A DNA stretch of 9,109 bases from an uncultured Janibacter sp. (GTDB lineage Bacteria; Actinomycetota; Actinomycetes; Actinomycetales; Dermatophilaceae). The stretch is taken from assembly GCA_946222495.1 (NCBI GenBank), contig CAMICF010000114.1:1-9109 (forward strand). Reading direction: 5' to 3'. Under the pieces are notes generated by a model. The model saw only the letters and a program-made list of their open reading frames with translations. It was not told where the DNA came from and did no database searches. How positions within the stretch are numbered: position 1 is the first letter of the stretch; each line of letters begins with the position of its first letter. A program made the position numbers and the translations under genes. Of the stretch, positions 1 through 6,098 are shown one piece after another.

Positions 1-837
1 GGTCAGCTTCGCCGAGACCGCGTCGAGGGCGTCCGAGACCTTGTCCTCGGCATCGGTGCGCACGAGCGGGACGACGTTCTGGCTGCCGAAGAGGTTCTTC
101 GAGTCCTCGAGCGCGACGAAGTCGTTCTCCGGAATCGCGGGGTCGGTGCTGAAGATGTTGGCCACGTCGATCTGACCGTTCTTCAGGGCGCCGTTGATGG
201 CCTGGCCGGGCTTCAGCGGCCGGAAGTTCCCGAAGGTGATCCCGTAGGCCTTCTTCAGCCCCGGGATCCCCTGCGCGCGCGTCTTGAACTCCGAGGGCGC
301 ACCGAGCGTCATGTCGCCGGCATCCTTCTTCAGGTCCTCGACGGTCTTGAGGTCCCCCTTCTCCGCGGTCTCCCGGGTGACGACCATCGAGTCCTTGTTC
401 TCCGCGGCGGACTTCTCGAGGACGGTCGTGCCATCGGGGAGGACCTTCGTCAGCTCGTCGTAGGTCTTGTCCGGGTCGGTCTCGGCGAAGTCCTCGTCGT
501 AGTAGAGCGCGAGACCACCGGTGTACTCCGGCAGGACGTCGACCGACCCTTCCTTGAGCGCCTTGAGATAGACCTCGCGGGACCCGATGCCCGTCTTGGT
601 CGTGGCGTCGACCCCCTCGGCCTTGAGCGCACCGGCATAGACGTGCGCCAGGAGGACGGACTCGGAGAAGTCCGCCGAGCCGACGACGACCTCGCCGGAC
701 CCGCCCCCTTCGCCATCGGACTCCGACGCGAGCGGGTCGCCGCCACCGGCACCGCAGGCGGAGAGCCCGAGCACTCCTGCGGCGGCCATGGCGAGCACGG
801 CCCGTCGAGGACGAAGGGAGAGGGTGCTGCGGCTCAT
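1..837 (-). CDS. Osmoprotectant ABC transporter substrate-binding lipoprotein (ProX/OpuBC type), C-terminus cut by window edge
   Basis: This encodes the extracytoplasmic binding protein that delivers a compatible solute (glycine betaine, choline, carnitine or similar) to the permeases encoded just upstream. The 279 visible residues start with an Arg-rich n-region and hydrophobic core, then a lipobox LSAC at 25-28, so Cys28 should be lipidated. A Gly/Ser/Glu linker follows to about residue 48, then the binding domain begins with VGSADFSES (52-60), the usual VGSKxFTE-like opening of the OpuC/ProX family. PEYTG at 103-107 and FSTDPA are further family hallmarks. The ATG at 837 is chosen because AGGAGG lies 6 bases upstream. 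The start overlaps the stop of the second permease (ATGA). Family members are about 300 residues, so roughly 20-30 are missing beyond base 1. Only two of its 20 Glu codons are GAA, and both are followed by GGG. The exact ligand cannot be read from the sequence. Confidence 0.93.
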   Translation of the reverse strand, partial: MSRSTLSLRPRRAVLAMAAAGVLGLSACGAGGGDPLASESDGEGGGSGEVVVGSADFSESVLLAHVYAGALKAEGVDATTKTGIGSREVYLKALKEGSVDVLPEYTGGLALYYDEDFAETDPDKTYDELTKVLPDGTTVLEKSAAENKDSMVVTRETAEKGDLKTVEDLKKDAGDMTLGAPSEFKTRAQGIPGLKKAYGITFGNFRPLKPGQAINGALKNGQIDVANIFSTDPAIPENDFVALEDSKNLFGSQNVVPLVRTDAEDKVSDALDAVSAKLT

Positions 838-1580
838 GTGGTGCCTCCTGCTGGGGTGGGGTCGGTATCGATGGTGCGGGCATCGTGGCGCCGGCTGCGT
901 GGGGTGCGTCCGGTGAGCCCGGGCGAGACGAGGACCCTCCCGAGGAGGGCGAAGGGGGCGTCCAGGGCGAGCGCGAGCAGCGCCACGAGGATCGCGCCGC
1001 CGGCGGTGCTCGCATAGTCCTGCGTCGCCAGCCCGTCGATGAGGAACCGTCCCAGCCCGCCGAGGCCGACGTAGGCGGCGATGGTCGCGGTGGCGACGAC
1101 CTGGAGGACAGCCGCCCGCAGGCCGGAGAGCACGAGGGGAAGGGCGATGGGCAGCTCGACCTGCGTGAGGATCTCGCGTCCGGTCATCCCGATCCCGCGC
1201 GCGGCGTCACGGGTCACCGGAGCGACCGCCTCGACCCCCGCGTAGGTCGCCGACAGGATCGGCGGGACCGCGAGGAGCACGAGGACCGCGACGCTCGGCA
1301 CGAGGTACGCGAGGTCGCCGGGGAGGCGGGGCAGGAGCACGAGCGTCAGCGCGAAGAGCAGGCCGAGCGTCGGCACGGCACGGAGCGCGTTGGCCGCCGT
1401 CACCAACCATCGGCCTCGGCCGGAGTGGCCGATCCACAGTCCGAGCGGCACGGCGACGAGGGCCGAGAGGAGGACCACGAGAGCGGTGTACCCGATGTGC
1501 TCGAGCAGTCGCGCGAGGATCCCGTCGGGGCCGGCCCAGGAGTCGCCGCTCGTGAGCCAGGTGAGGATGTCGCCGATCAT
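834..1580 (-). CDS. Osmoprotectant ABC transporter permease (second of two, ProZ/ProW-like)
   Basis: A 248-residue inner-membrane permease that pairs with the permease encoded at 1577-2227 to form the channel of the importer. Hydrophobic segments are seen at about 30-52, 58-82, 90-112, 145-172 and 195-217. The cytoplasmic EAA loop that docks on the ATPase is at about 113-145, with the typical AARGIGMTGREIL core followed by VELPIALPLVLSGL. The frame is open upstream to 1673, but the ATG at 1580 is chosen. It has GGAGGT 5 bases upstream, it starts the sequence where family members start, and it overlaps the stop of the previous permease as ATGA. Its own TGA in turn overlaps the start of the binding-protein gene. 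The C-terminal 25 residues are hydrophilic and Arg-rich. Assignment to the betaine/choline/carnitine permease family is firm. The split between the W and Z names is arbitrary. Confidence 0.93.
   Translation of the reverse strand: MIGDILTWLTSGDSWAGPDGILARLLEHIGYTALVVLLSALVAVPLGLWIGHSGRGRWLVTAANALRAVPTLGLLFALTLVLLPRLPGDLAYLVPSVAVLVLLAVPPILSATYAGVEAVAPVTRDAARGIGMTGREILTQVELPIALPLVLSGLRAAVLQVVATATIAAYVGLGGLGRFLIDGLATQDYASTAGGAILVALLALALDAPFALLGRVLVSPGLTGRTPRSRRHDARTIDTDPTPAGGTT
844..849 (-). promoter_or_regulatory. Shine-Dalgarno site of the binding-protein gene
   Basis: The minus strand reads AGGAGG, 6 bases before the ATG at 837. It lies inside the 3' end of the second permease gene, so the binding protein can be initiated strongly as well as by coupling through the ATGA overlap. 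This fits the common need for more binding protein than permease. Confidence 0.8.
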
Positions 1581-2227
1581 GCGGCACCTCCGCGGCCGGC
1601 ACGACGCCATGGTGTGAGGGCACGTTCGAGGGCCCGGATGAGGACGTCGAGCACGAGGGCGAGGAGGACGCACCCGGCGATGCCCGCGAGGAGCTCGCCA
1701 CCGATCGCCCGGTTGTAACCGTCGACGAGCAGGTCACCGAGCTGGCTGACACCGATGATCGAGGCGATCGAGACGATGCTGACGTTGCTCACCGCGGCGA
1801 CCCGCAGGCCCGCGGCGATGACGGGCACGGCCAGCGGCAGCTCGACCCCGAGGAAGCGCCGCAGCGGCGTGAAGCCCATGGCCGTCGCGGACCGCGTGAC
1901 CTCCTCCGGGACAGACCCGAGGCCGTCGACGACCGACCGCACGAGCAGCGCGATCGTGTAGATCGTCATCGCGACGACGACATTGGCCGGGTCGAGGATC
2001 CCGGTGCCGAGGATGAGCGGCATGAGGACGAAGAGCGCGAGCGAGGGGATCGTGTACAGCAGCCCGGAGAGGGTGATGACGACGCCCTCCAGCCGCGGGT
2101 TGCGCCGCGCCAGCCACCCCAGGGGAAGGGAGACGAGCAGTCCGAGGACGAGCGGCACCCCCGCCAGCCAGCTGTGGCGCAGGGTCAGGCCGACGACGTC
2201 GCCGGGGTGGGCGAGGATCCAGTCCAC
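1577..2227 (-). CDS. Osmoprotectant ABC transporter permease (first of two, ProW/OpuBB-like)
   Basis: A 216-residue membrane protein, typical in length for the compact OpuBB/OpuCB permeases. Hydrophobic segments lie at about 22-40, 47-75, 82-98, 132-160 and 178-200. The EAA loop is at about 97-130 (VRSVVDGLGSVPEEVTRSA, then MGFTPLRRFLGVELP), followed by a typical permease helix. The start is taken as GTG at 2227 (VDWILAHPGD), just after the ATPase stop in the arrangement TGA-CC-GTG. The frame stays open upstream to 2479, but that part overlaps the ATPase gene and encodes low-complexity Arg-rich residues. No strong Shine-Dalgarno sequence precedes the GTG, so translation probably depends on coupling with the ATPase gene. 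Its stop forms an ATGA overlap with the next permease. Confidence 0.92.
   Translation of the reverse strand: MDWILAHPGDVVGLTLRHSWLAGVPLVLGLLVSLPLGWLARRNPRLEGVVITLSGLLYTIPSLALFVLMPLILGTGILDPANVVVAMTIYTIALLVRSVVDGLGSVPEEVTRSATAMGFTPLRRFLGVELPLAVPVIAAGLRVAAVSNVSIVSIASIIGVSQLGDLLVDGYNRAIGGELLAGIAGCVLLALVLDVLIRALERALTPWRRAGRGGAA
1586..1591 (-). promoter_or_regulatory. Shine-Dalgarno site that fixes the start of the second permease
   Basis: The minus strand reads GGAGGT, 5 bases before the ATG at 1580. It decides the start in favour of MIGDIL over the longer upstream open frame, whose extra residues are Pro/Arg-rich and not permease-like. Confidence 0.75.
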
Positions 2228-2229
2228 GG

Positions 2230-3351
2230 TCAGGCCCCGTCGAGCGAGGGGTCCCGCGGCCGGTCGCTGGACTCGATGGCGGAGAGGACCTCTGCCGCCC
2301 GGCAGGTCCCGACGAGCACGCCGTCGTCGTCCACGACGACACCGCGTCGGCTCGGGGAGGACAGGGCCGCGTCGAGCGCCGTCCGCAGGGGACCACCGGA
2401 GCCCGCCAGGGTCCCGCCGAGCGCCAGGGCGGACTCGTCGATGCTCCCTTCGTCGGGGAGATCCGCCGGCCGCGCCCACCCCAGGGGCCGACGCTCCGCG
2501 TCGACGACGAGGACCCAGCCGTCGGCGCCGGCACCCGTCCGGGCCTCCCGGACGCTCGAGCCGACCGTGACCGCGGCCTCGGGGTGGATCGGGATGTCGG
2601 CGGTGGCGAAACCCAGCGCCCGGTACCCACGGTCGCGGCCGAGGAAGTCGGCGACGAACCCGTCCGCGGGGTGCGCGAGCAGCTCGTGGGGACGCGCGAG
2701 CTGGGCGATGCGCCCACCCACCCGGAGCACGGCGACGTGGTCGCCCATCTTGATCGCCTCGTCGATGTCGTGGGTGACCATGACGATCGTCTTGCCGAGC
2801 TCACCCTGGAGGCGGAGGAACTCGTCCTGCAGCTGTTCGCGCACCACCGGGTCGACCGCGGAGAAGGGCTCGTCCATGAGCATGACCGGAGGTTCCGCCG
2901 CGAGCGCGCGGGCGACCCCGACCCGCTGCTGCTGCCCGCCGGAGAGTTGGCTCGGGTACCGGCGACCCAGCGCGGGGTCGAGGCCGACGAGCTCGAGGAG
3001 CTCGCGCGCCCGGGAGATGGCCCGCTTCTTGGCGGTGCCGAGCAGGAGCGGCACGGCGGCGACATTGCGCTCGACGGTGTGGTGGGGAAAGAGACCACCG
3101 TGCTGGATGACGTAGCCGATCCCCCGACGCAGCTCGGCGGCATCCATGGCGAGGACGTCCTGGCCGTCGATGGTGACCGAGCCGGACGTCGGCTCGATCA
3201 TCCGGTTGATCATCCGCAGGGTCGTCGTCTTGCCGCAGCCGGAGGGGCCGACGAGCACCGTGATCGCCCGGTCGGGCGCGGTGAGGCTGAGGTCGTCGAC
3301 GGCGAGCGTGCCGTCGGGGTACTGCTTGGTGACGCCGTCCAGCCGTATCAT
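2230..3351 (-). CDS. Osmoprotectant ABC transporter ATP-binding protein with C-terminal CBS-like domains (ProV/OpuBA type)
   Basis: A 373-residue cytoplasmic ATPase that powers the importer. All nucleotide-binding motifs are intact: Walker A GPSGCGKT at 35-42, Q-loop Gln83, signature LSGGQ at 136-140, Walker B VMLMDEP at 156-162, D-loop SAVD at 164-167 and switch His194. MINRMIEPTSG after Walker A is characteristic of the betaine/proline-type ATPases rather than generic ones. From about residue 250 to 360 there are two CBS-like units, one ending near GWARPADL and one with GVVVDDDGVLVGTC. In OpuA-type transporters such domains act as ionic-strength or nucleotide sensors, so an osmotic gating role is inferred. 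AGAGGA lies 11 bases before the ATG, a little far but usable, and no other in-frame start is near. It is the first gene of the four-gene importer operon and lies 54 bases after the hydrolase gene. Confidence 0.95.
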   Translation of the reverse strand: MIRLDGVTKQYPDGTLAVDDLSLTAPDRAITVLVGPSGCGKTTTLRMINRMIEPTSGSVTIDGQDVLAMDAAELRRGIGYVIQHGGLFPHHTVERNVAAVPLLLGTAKKRAISRARELLELVGLDPALGRRYPSQLSGGQQQRVGVARALAAEPPVMLMDEPFSAVDPVVREQLQDEFLRLQGELGKTIVMVTHDIDEAIKMGDHVAVLRVGGRIAQLARPHELLAHPADGFVADFLGRDRGYRALGFATADIPIHPEAAVTVGSSVREARTGAGADGWVLVVDAERRPLGWARPADLPDEGSIDESALALGGTLAGSGGPLRTALDAALSSPSRRGVVVDDDGVLVGTCRAAEVLSAIESSDRPRDPSLDGA

Positions 3352-3405
3352 CCGGCACTCATTCCTCTCGGTCGTGCAGGAGCTGTCCCCGGGACGGCAT
3401 CAAAC
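3352..3405 (-). other. 54-base gap upstream of the importer operon
   Basis: This is the longest gap on this strand and the natural place for an importer promoter. The minus strand holds the ATPase Shine-Dalgarno sequence (AGAGGA, 3363-3368). A TTGATG hexamer just after the hydrolase stop could be a -35 element, but no TANNNT follows at proper spacing. An imperfect GC-rich inverted repeat at 3382-3398 has no T-run after it. I therefore cannot say whether the importer has its own promoter or reads through from the hydrolase gene. Confidence 0.4.
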
Positions 3406-4437
3406 CTATCCCGCGAAGACGTCCAGCACCTGCTCGCGCGGGACTGCGGCGAGATCGCGGTGGGTCCACGTCGGCTGGTGGTCCTTGTCCACGAGGAGCG
3501 CCCGGACCCCCTCGGTGAAGTCGCCGCGCTCCAGCAGGCGGGCGCTGACGACGGTGTCCGTCTTGAGGACCTCGCGCACCGACGCCGCGTCGGCGGCCCG
3601 ACGGACCGCTTCGAGACTCACGGCCACGGAGAAGGGAGATCGTGCCTCGATCTCCGCGGCGGCAGCACGCGCGTCGGGGTGCGGGTGCGCGCGGAGCCGC
3701 TCGAGGATCGCCACCGGGTCGTTGCCGGCGTAGCACTCGTCGACCCAGGCCCGCGCCTCGGCGAGGGGGCTCCCTTCGTCGATGGCGTCGTCCGGGACCG
3801 CCTCGACCGGGCCGCCGGCCGCCACGGCCGCCAGCCGCTCCGGGATGCTCGCCGCGTCGACGACGCAGTCCGCGAGACCGAGGTGCACGGCGTCGGCCCC
3901 GGTGACCGTCGCACCCGTCAGCGCGAGGTGCGTCCCGAACTCGCCGGGCGCGCGGGAGAGGCGGTAGGTCGCGGCGACGTCGGGGAAGAAGCCGATCTTC
4001 GTCTCCGGCATGGCGACCTTCGAGCGCTCGGTCACCCACCGGGCGCCGGCGAACATCGAGATCCCGAGCCCGCCACCCATGACGATCCCGTCCATGACGG
4101 CGATGACCGGCTTGGTGTACTCGGCGATCTGCGCGTCGAGCACGTACTCGTCCGCCCAGAAGTCCACTCCCCCGGTGGTACCGGCGAGGTGGGCCTCGCG
4201 GACCGCTCGGATGTCGCCGCCCGCGCACAGGCCACGCTCGCCTGCGCCCTCGAGGGACACGGCGGTCACCCCGTCGTCGTCGGCCCACGCCTCGAGCTGG
4301 GCCCGGACGGCGACGACCATGTCCCGGGTCAGGGAGTTGATCGCCTTCGGGCGGTTGAGGAGGACCCGGCCCAGCACGCCGTCCCGGGCGAAGAGGACCT
4401 CGTCGGTGCCGGTCTGTCCGGGGGTGAAGTCAGGCAT
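3406..4437 (-). CDS. Enoyl-CoA hydratase/isomerase family protein, probably 3-hydroxyisobutyryl-CoA hydrolase
   Basis: A 343-residue crotonase-fold enzyme, likely cytoplasmic, that probably hydrolyses 3-hydroxyisobutyryl-CoA to free acid and CoA in valine breakdown. The oxyanion-hole signature LCAGGD is at 70-75, followed by the VMDGIVMGGGLGIS helix around 114-127. The MPETKIGFFPDV block (143-154) matches the hydrolase subgroup, with the acidic catalytic pair expected as Glu145 and Asp153. The length fits this subgroup, since simple enoyl-CoA hydratases are about 260 residues. The C-terminal half (roughly 240-343) is the extra helical region typical of the hydrolase. The ATG at 4437 has AAGGTGG 4 bases upstream. 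A longer frame to 4500 would overlap the preceding gene and adds no recognisable sequence. The gene follows the small membrane protein by 22 bases and is probably cotranscribed with it. No other valine-pathway gene is in view, so a plain enoyl-CoA hydratase role is the alternative. Confidence 0.88.
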   Translation of the reverse strand: MPDFTPGQTGTDEVLFARDGVLGRVLLNRPKAINSLTRDMVVAVRAQLEAWADDDGVTAVSLEGAGERGLCAGGDIRAVREAHLAGTTGGVDFWADEYVLDAQIAEYTKPVIAVMDGIVMGGGLGISMFAGARWVTERSKVAMPETKIGFFPDVAATYRLSRAPGEFGTHLALTGATVTGADAVHLGLADCVVDAASIPERLAAVAAGGPVEAVPDDAIDEGSPLAEARAWVDECYAGNDPVAILERLRAHPHPDARAAAAEIEARSPFSVAVSLEAVRRAADAASVREVLKTDTVVSARLLERGDFTEGVRALLVDKDHQPTWTHRDLAAVPREQVLDVFAG

Positions 4438-4441
4438 GGCG

Positions 4442-4448
4442 CCACCTT
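4442..4448 (-). promoter_or_regulatory. Shine-Dalgarno site of the 3-hydroxyisobutyryl-CoA hydrolase gene
   Basis: The minus strand reads AAGGTGG, 4 bases before the ATG at 4437, and supports this start over the longer upstream frame. It lies within the 22-base gap after the preceding gene. Confidence 0.7.
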
Positions 4449-4459
4449 GGCACAGGGGC

Positions 4460-5080
4460 TCACCTGAGCTTGCGGTAGCCCGCCCGGATCGCCAGGACAC
4501 CCAGGACCAGGCCGGCGACGACGGTCAGGGCGAGCACACCGGCGACCACGTATGGACCGGCGAAACCGGGAGGGTCCGTCGCCAGGATGCCCGCGATGAT
4601 CCCCACACCCGAGCCGAGGAAGCAGCTCCCGAGGAGGAGGACGATCCCCAGGACGAGCATCACCCAGGCCGTGCCCGTACCGGACGCCGCGGCCGGTGCG
4701 CTGCCGGACGCCCCGACCGGTGCGGGCTGGTAGGGGGCACCGGTGCCGCCACCCTCGACCTGGTGACCGGCCTCGACCGGAGCGGCGCTCCCACCGGGGC
4801 CGACGGCCGAGGCACGGCTCCGCGTCACGGTGGTGTACCGACGCAACGCGACACCCAGGCAGATCAGCCCCCCGATGATGCATCCGAGCTGGACCGCCAG
4901 CTGGGTCATCAGCGCCACCCGGTCCCCGTCAGCAGGGCTCTGCCGGTCGGCGTTCAAGGGCATGATCGAGCAGCAGCCGCACAGCAGCAGGACGACGCCG
5001 AAGATGATGAGGAACCACATGCCAGCGTTCGTCATCCCGTGAGGGGTGGGCTGCTCGGGTGCGCTCGGGTGGTCACTCAC
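4460..5080 (-). CDS. Four-helix membrane protein of unknown function with an apparent internal duplication
   Basis: I do not recognise this 206-residue protein. Four hydrophobic helices are seen at about 21-41, 57-78, 138-166 and 175-198. Helices 2 and 3 are joined by a linker of about 55 residues rich in Gly, Ala, Pro and Ser. Helix 1 (MWFLIIFGVVLLLCGCC, from residue 21) resembles helix 3 (AWVMLVLGIVLLLGSCF, from 138). The end of helix 2 (GLICLGVALRRY) resembles the end of helix 4 (GLVLGVLAIRAGY). This suggests a duplicated two-helix unit. Cysteines cluster at 34, 36 and 37, with others at 67, 74 and 153. The start is GTG at 5080, giving MSDHPSAPEQPTP, a common kind of short Pro-rich cytoplasmic head. 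No good Shine-Dalgarno sequence is seen, and ATG at residue 16 is a possible alternative. It is divergent from the phosphatase-type gene and 22 bases upstream of the hydrolase gene. Confidence 0.8.
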   Translation of the reverse strand: MSDHPSAPEQPTPHGMTNAGMWFLIIFGVVLLLCGCCSIMPLNADRQSPADGDRVALMTQLAVQLGCIIGGLICLGVALRRYTTVTRSRASAVGPGGSAAPVEAGHQVEGGGTGAPYQPAPVGASGSAPAAASGTGTAWVMLVLGIVLLLGSCFLGSGVGIIAGILATDPPGFAGPYVVAGVLALTVVAGLVLGVLAIRAGYRKLR

Positions 5081-5129
5081 GGCGGTGACGCTCTCATGCC
5101 GTCCACCCCCCTGACAGACTCATCTCACG
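5081..5129. other. Divergent intergenic region between the small membrane protein and the membrane phosphatase-type gene
   Basis: Both divergent promoters should lie in or near these 49 bases. No Shine-Dalgarno sequence precedes either start. For the plus-strand gene, CAGACT at 5115-5120 could be a weak -10 element 9 bases before the ATG, but no matching -35 element is seen. For the minus-strand gene no convincing -10 element is visible. I make no firm promoter call. Confidence 0.4.
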
Positions 5130-6089
5130 ATGAGGACCCACGACACCGGCCGCACGAGCATCGTCCCGCGGCTCTCCCTTGCCGTCCTCGCGCTGTGCGC
5201 CCTCGCCGTGATCGGCATGTACGTCCGCGGCGGCCGCACGAGCATCGGCGTCATCCTCGCCGGCGGGCTGCCGGCGATCCTCGCCGTCGCGCTCGTCGCC
5301 GCTGCCATCGGCTGGCGGCACCTCGGCGGGCTCCGCCTGCTGCTCGTCGTCGGCATCATCGGCAGCCAGGTCCCGCTCCTCGACCACGTCGTCGACGACG
5401 AGGTCCCCGTCGACGAGGGAGCGCCGAGAGTCCGCATCGCCACCCTCAACTCCAACCGGGCAGGGGTCACCGACGACGACCTCGTGTCCCTGGCCCAGGG
5501 CGCCGACGTGCTCGCGCTGCAGGAGTGGGACGCCGACCGCACCGAGCGCCTCACCGCCGCCCTCGGCGGCGACTGGCGGGTCGCCACCGAGGACCACGAC
5601 GACTACATCGACGCCGAGGTCACCGTCTGGGTGCGCCGTCCCTGGCAGGTTGGGTCCACCGCACCCCTGACCGGTCGCCAGCCCGGTCACGCGGTGCACC
5701 TTCGTCGCGGGCACCACCGGGTGACGGTCGTCGGGACCCGCCTGCAGAACCCGGCCTTCCGCGCGGCGGACCGGTGGGGAGAGGGGCTGGACTCCCTTCG
5801 TCACGTCGCCGAGGGCACCGACGGCCCCGTCGTCGTCGCCGGTGATCTCAACGCGCCCCCGAGCGCCGTCGCCTTCCGTGACCTCACGCGGAGCACCGAC
5901 CTGAGGGACTGCACGGCCCAGCTCGGCCGTGGCTTCCCCGGGTCGTGGGGGCACGAGCCCGGGTCCGCGGTCGCCCCGGTCCCCATCGACCACGTCCTCA
6001 CCCGCGACGCGCCGTGCACCGACCTCGAGATCACCCGCGAGCGCGGCAGCGACCACCGCGCCCTGACGGCGACGGTCGCGCTGGACTGA
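5130..6089 (+). CDS. Membrane-anchored endonuclease/exonuclease/phosphatase family protein
   Basis: A 319-residue protein with three N-terminal hydrophobic helices (about 14-31, 39-61, 66-84) followed by an endonuclease/exonuclease/phosphatase domain from about 100. This layout is common in actinobacterial membrane-bound members, which may act on phosphodiester bonds in lipids, sugars or nucleic acids outside the membrane. Metal-binding and catalytic motifs are visible: RIATLNSNR with Asn107, LALQEWD with Glu132, VVAGDLN with Asp239 and Asn241, IDHVL with Asp287, and GSDHR with Asp308 and His309. The family's common T-H-L motif appears as T203-R204-L205, so a His often conserved there is replaced by Arg. 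The ATG at 5130 starts just before the first helix and has no Shine-Dalgarno sequence, so it may be leaderless. It is the only plus-strand gene, and its stop abuts the converging amidase stop. The substrate cannot be inferred. Confidence 0.88.
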   Translation: MRTHDTGRTSIVPRLSLAVLALCALAVIGMYVRGGRTSIGVILAGGLPAILAVALVAAAIGWRHLGGLRLLLVVGIIGSQVPLLDHVVDDEVPVDEGAPRVRIATLNSNRAGVTDDDLVSLAQGADVLALQEWDADRTERLTAALGGDWRVATEDHDDYIDAEVTVWVRRPWQVGSTAPLTGRQPGHAVHLRRGHHRVTVVGTRLQNPAFRAADRWGEGLDSLRHVAEGTDGPVVVAGDLNAPPSAVAFRDLTRSTDLRDCTAQLGRGFPGSWGHEPGSAVAPVPIDHVLTRDAPCTDLEITRERGSDHRALTATVALD

Positions 6090-6098
6090 TCAGCCCAG
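6081..6098. repeat. Imperfect palindrome formed by two abutting convergent stop codons
   Basis: CTGGACTGATCAGCCCAG is symmetric except for one base pair on each side. Its centre CTGATCAG is a perfect palindrome. The plus-strand gene's TGA (6087-6089) and the minus-strand gene's TGA (6090-6092) share this centre with no base between them. There is no loop space or T-run for an ordinary terminator hairpin. Confidence 0.7.

Noticed and set aside
885..1718. A 277-codon plus-strand open frame opposite the two permease genes.
   Set aside because: The product is a charged Glu/Arg/Gly-rich sequence without a fold, and the opposite strand encodes clear permeases.
3382..3398. GC-rich inverted repeat (GCTGTCCC and GGGACGGC around one base) after the hydrolase stop codon, as a possible terminator.
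   Set aside because: In the transcribed direction the stem has a mismatch and a tiny loop, and no T-run follows, so it does not qualify as an intrinsic terminator.
2584..4467. A very long open frame (627 codons) on the plus strand opposite the importer ATPase and CoA hydrolase genes.
   Set aside because: It spans two well-supported genes on the other strand and their gap, its product is acidic/Arg/Gly low-complexity without any motif, and long antisense frames are expected in very GC-rich coding DNA.
5111..5120. CTGACA at 5111-5116 as a -35 element for the plus-strand gene.
   Set aside because: A -10 element at normal spacing would fall inside the coding region, and no TANNNT is found there.
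4010..5845. A 611-codon plus-strand open frame crossing the hydrolase, the membrane protein, the divergent gap and the phosphatase-type gene.
   Set aside because: It overlaps three supported genes in other frames and turns into Arg/Pro-rich repeats without a recognisable domain.
5094..6056. A 320-codon minus-strand open frame opposite the phosphatase-type gene.
   Set aside because: The plus-strand frame shows complete family motifs and membrane helices. This one has none and is a composition artefact.
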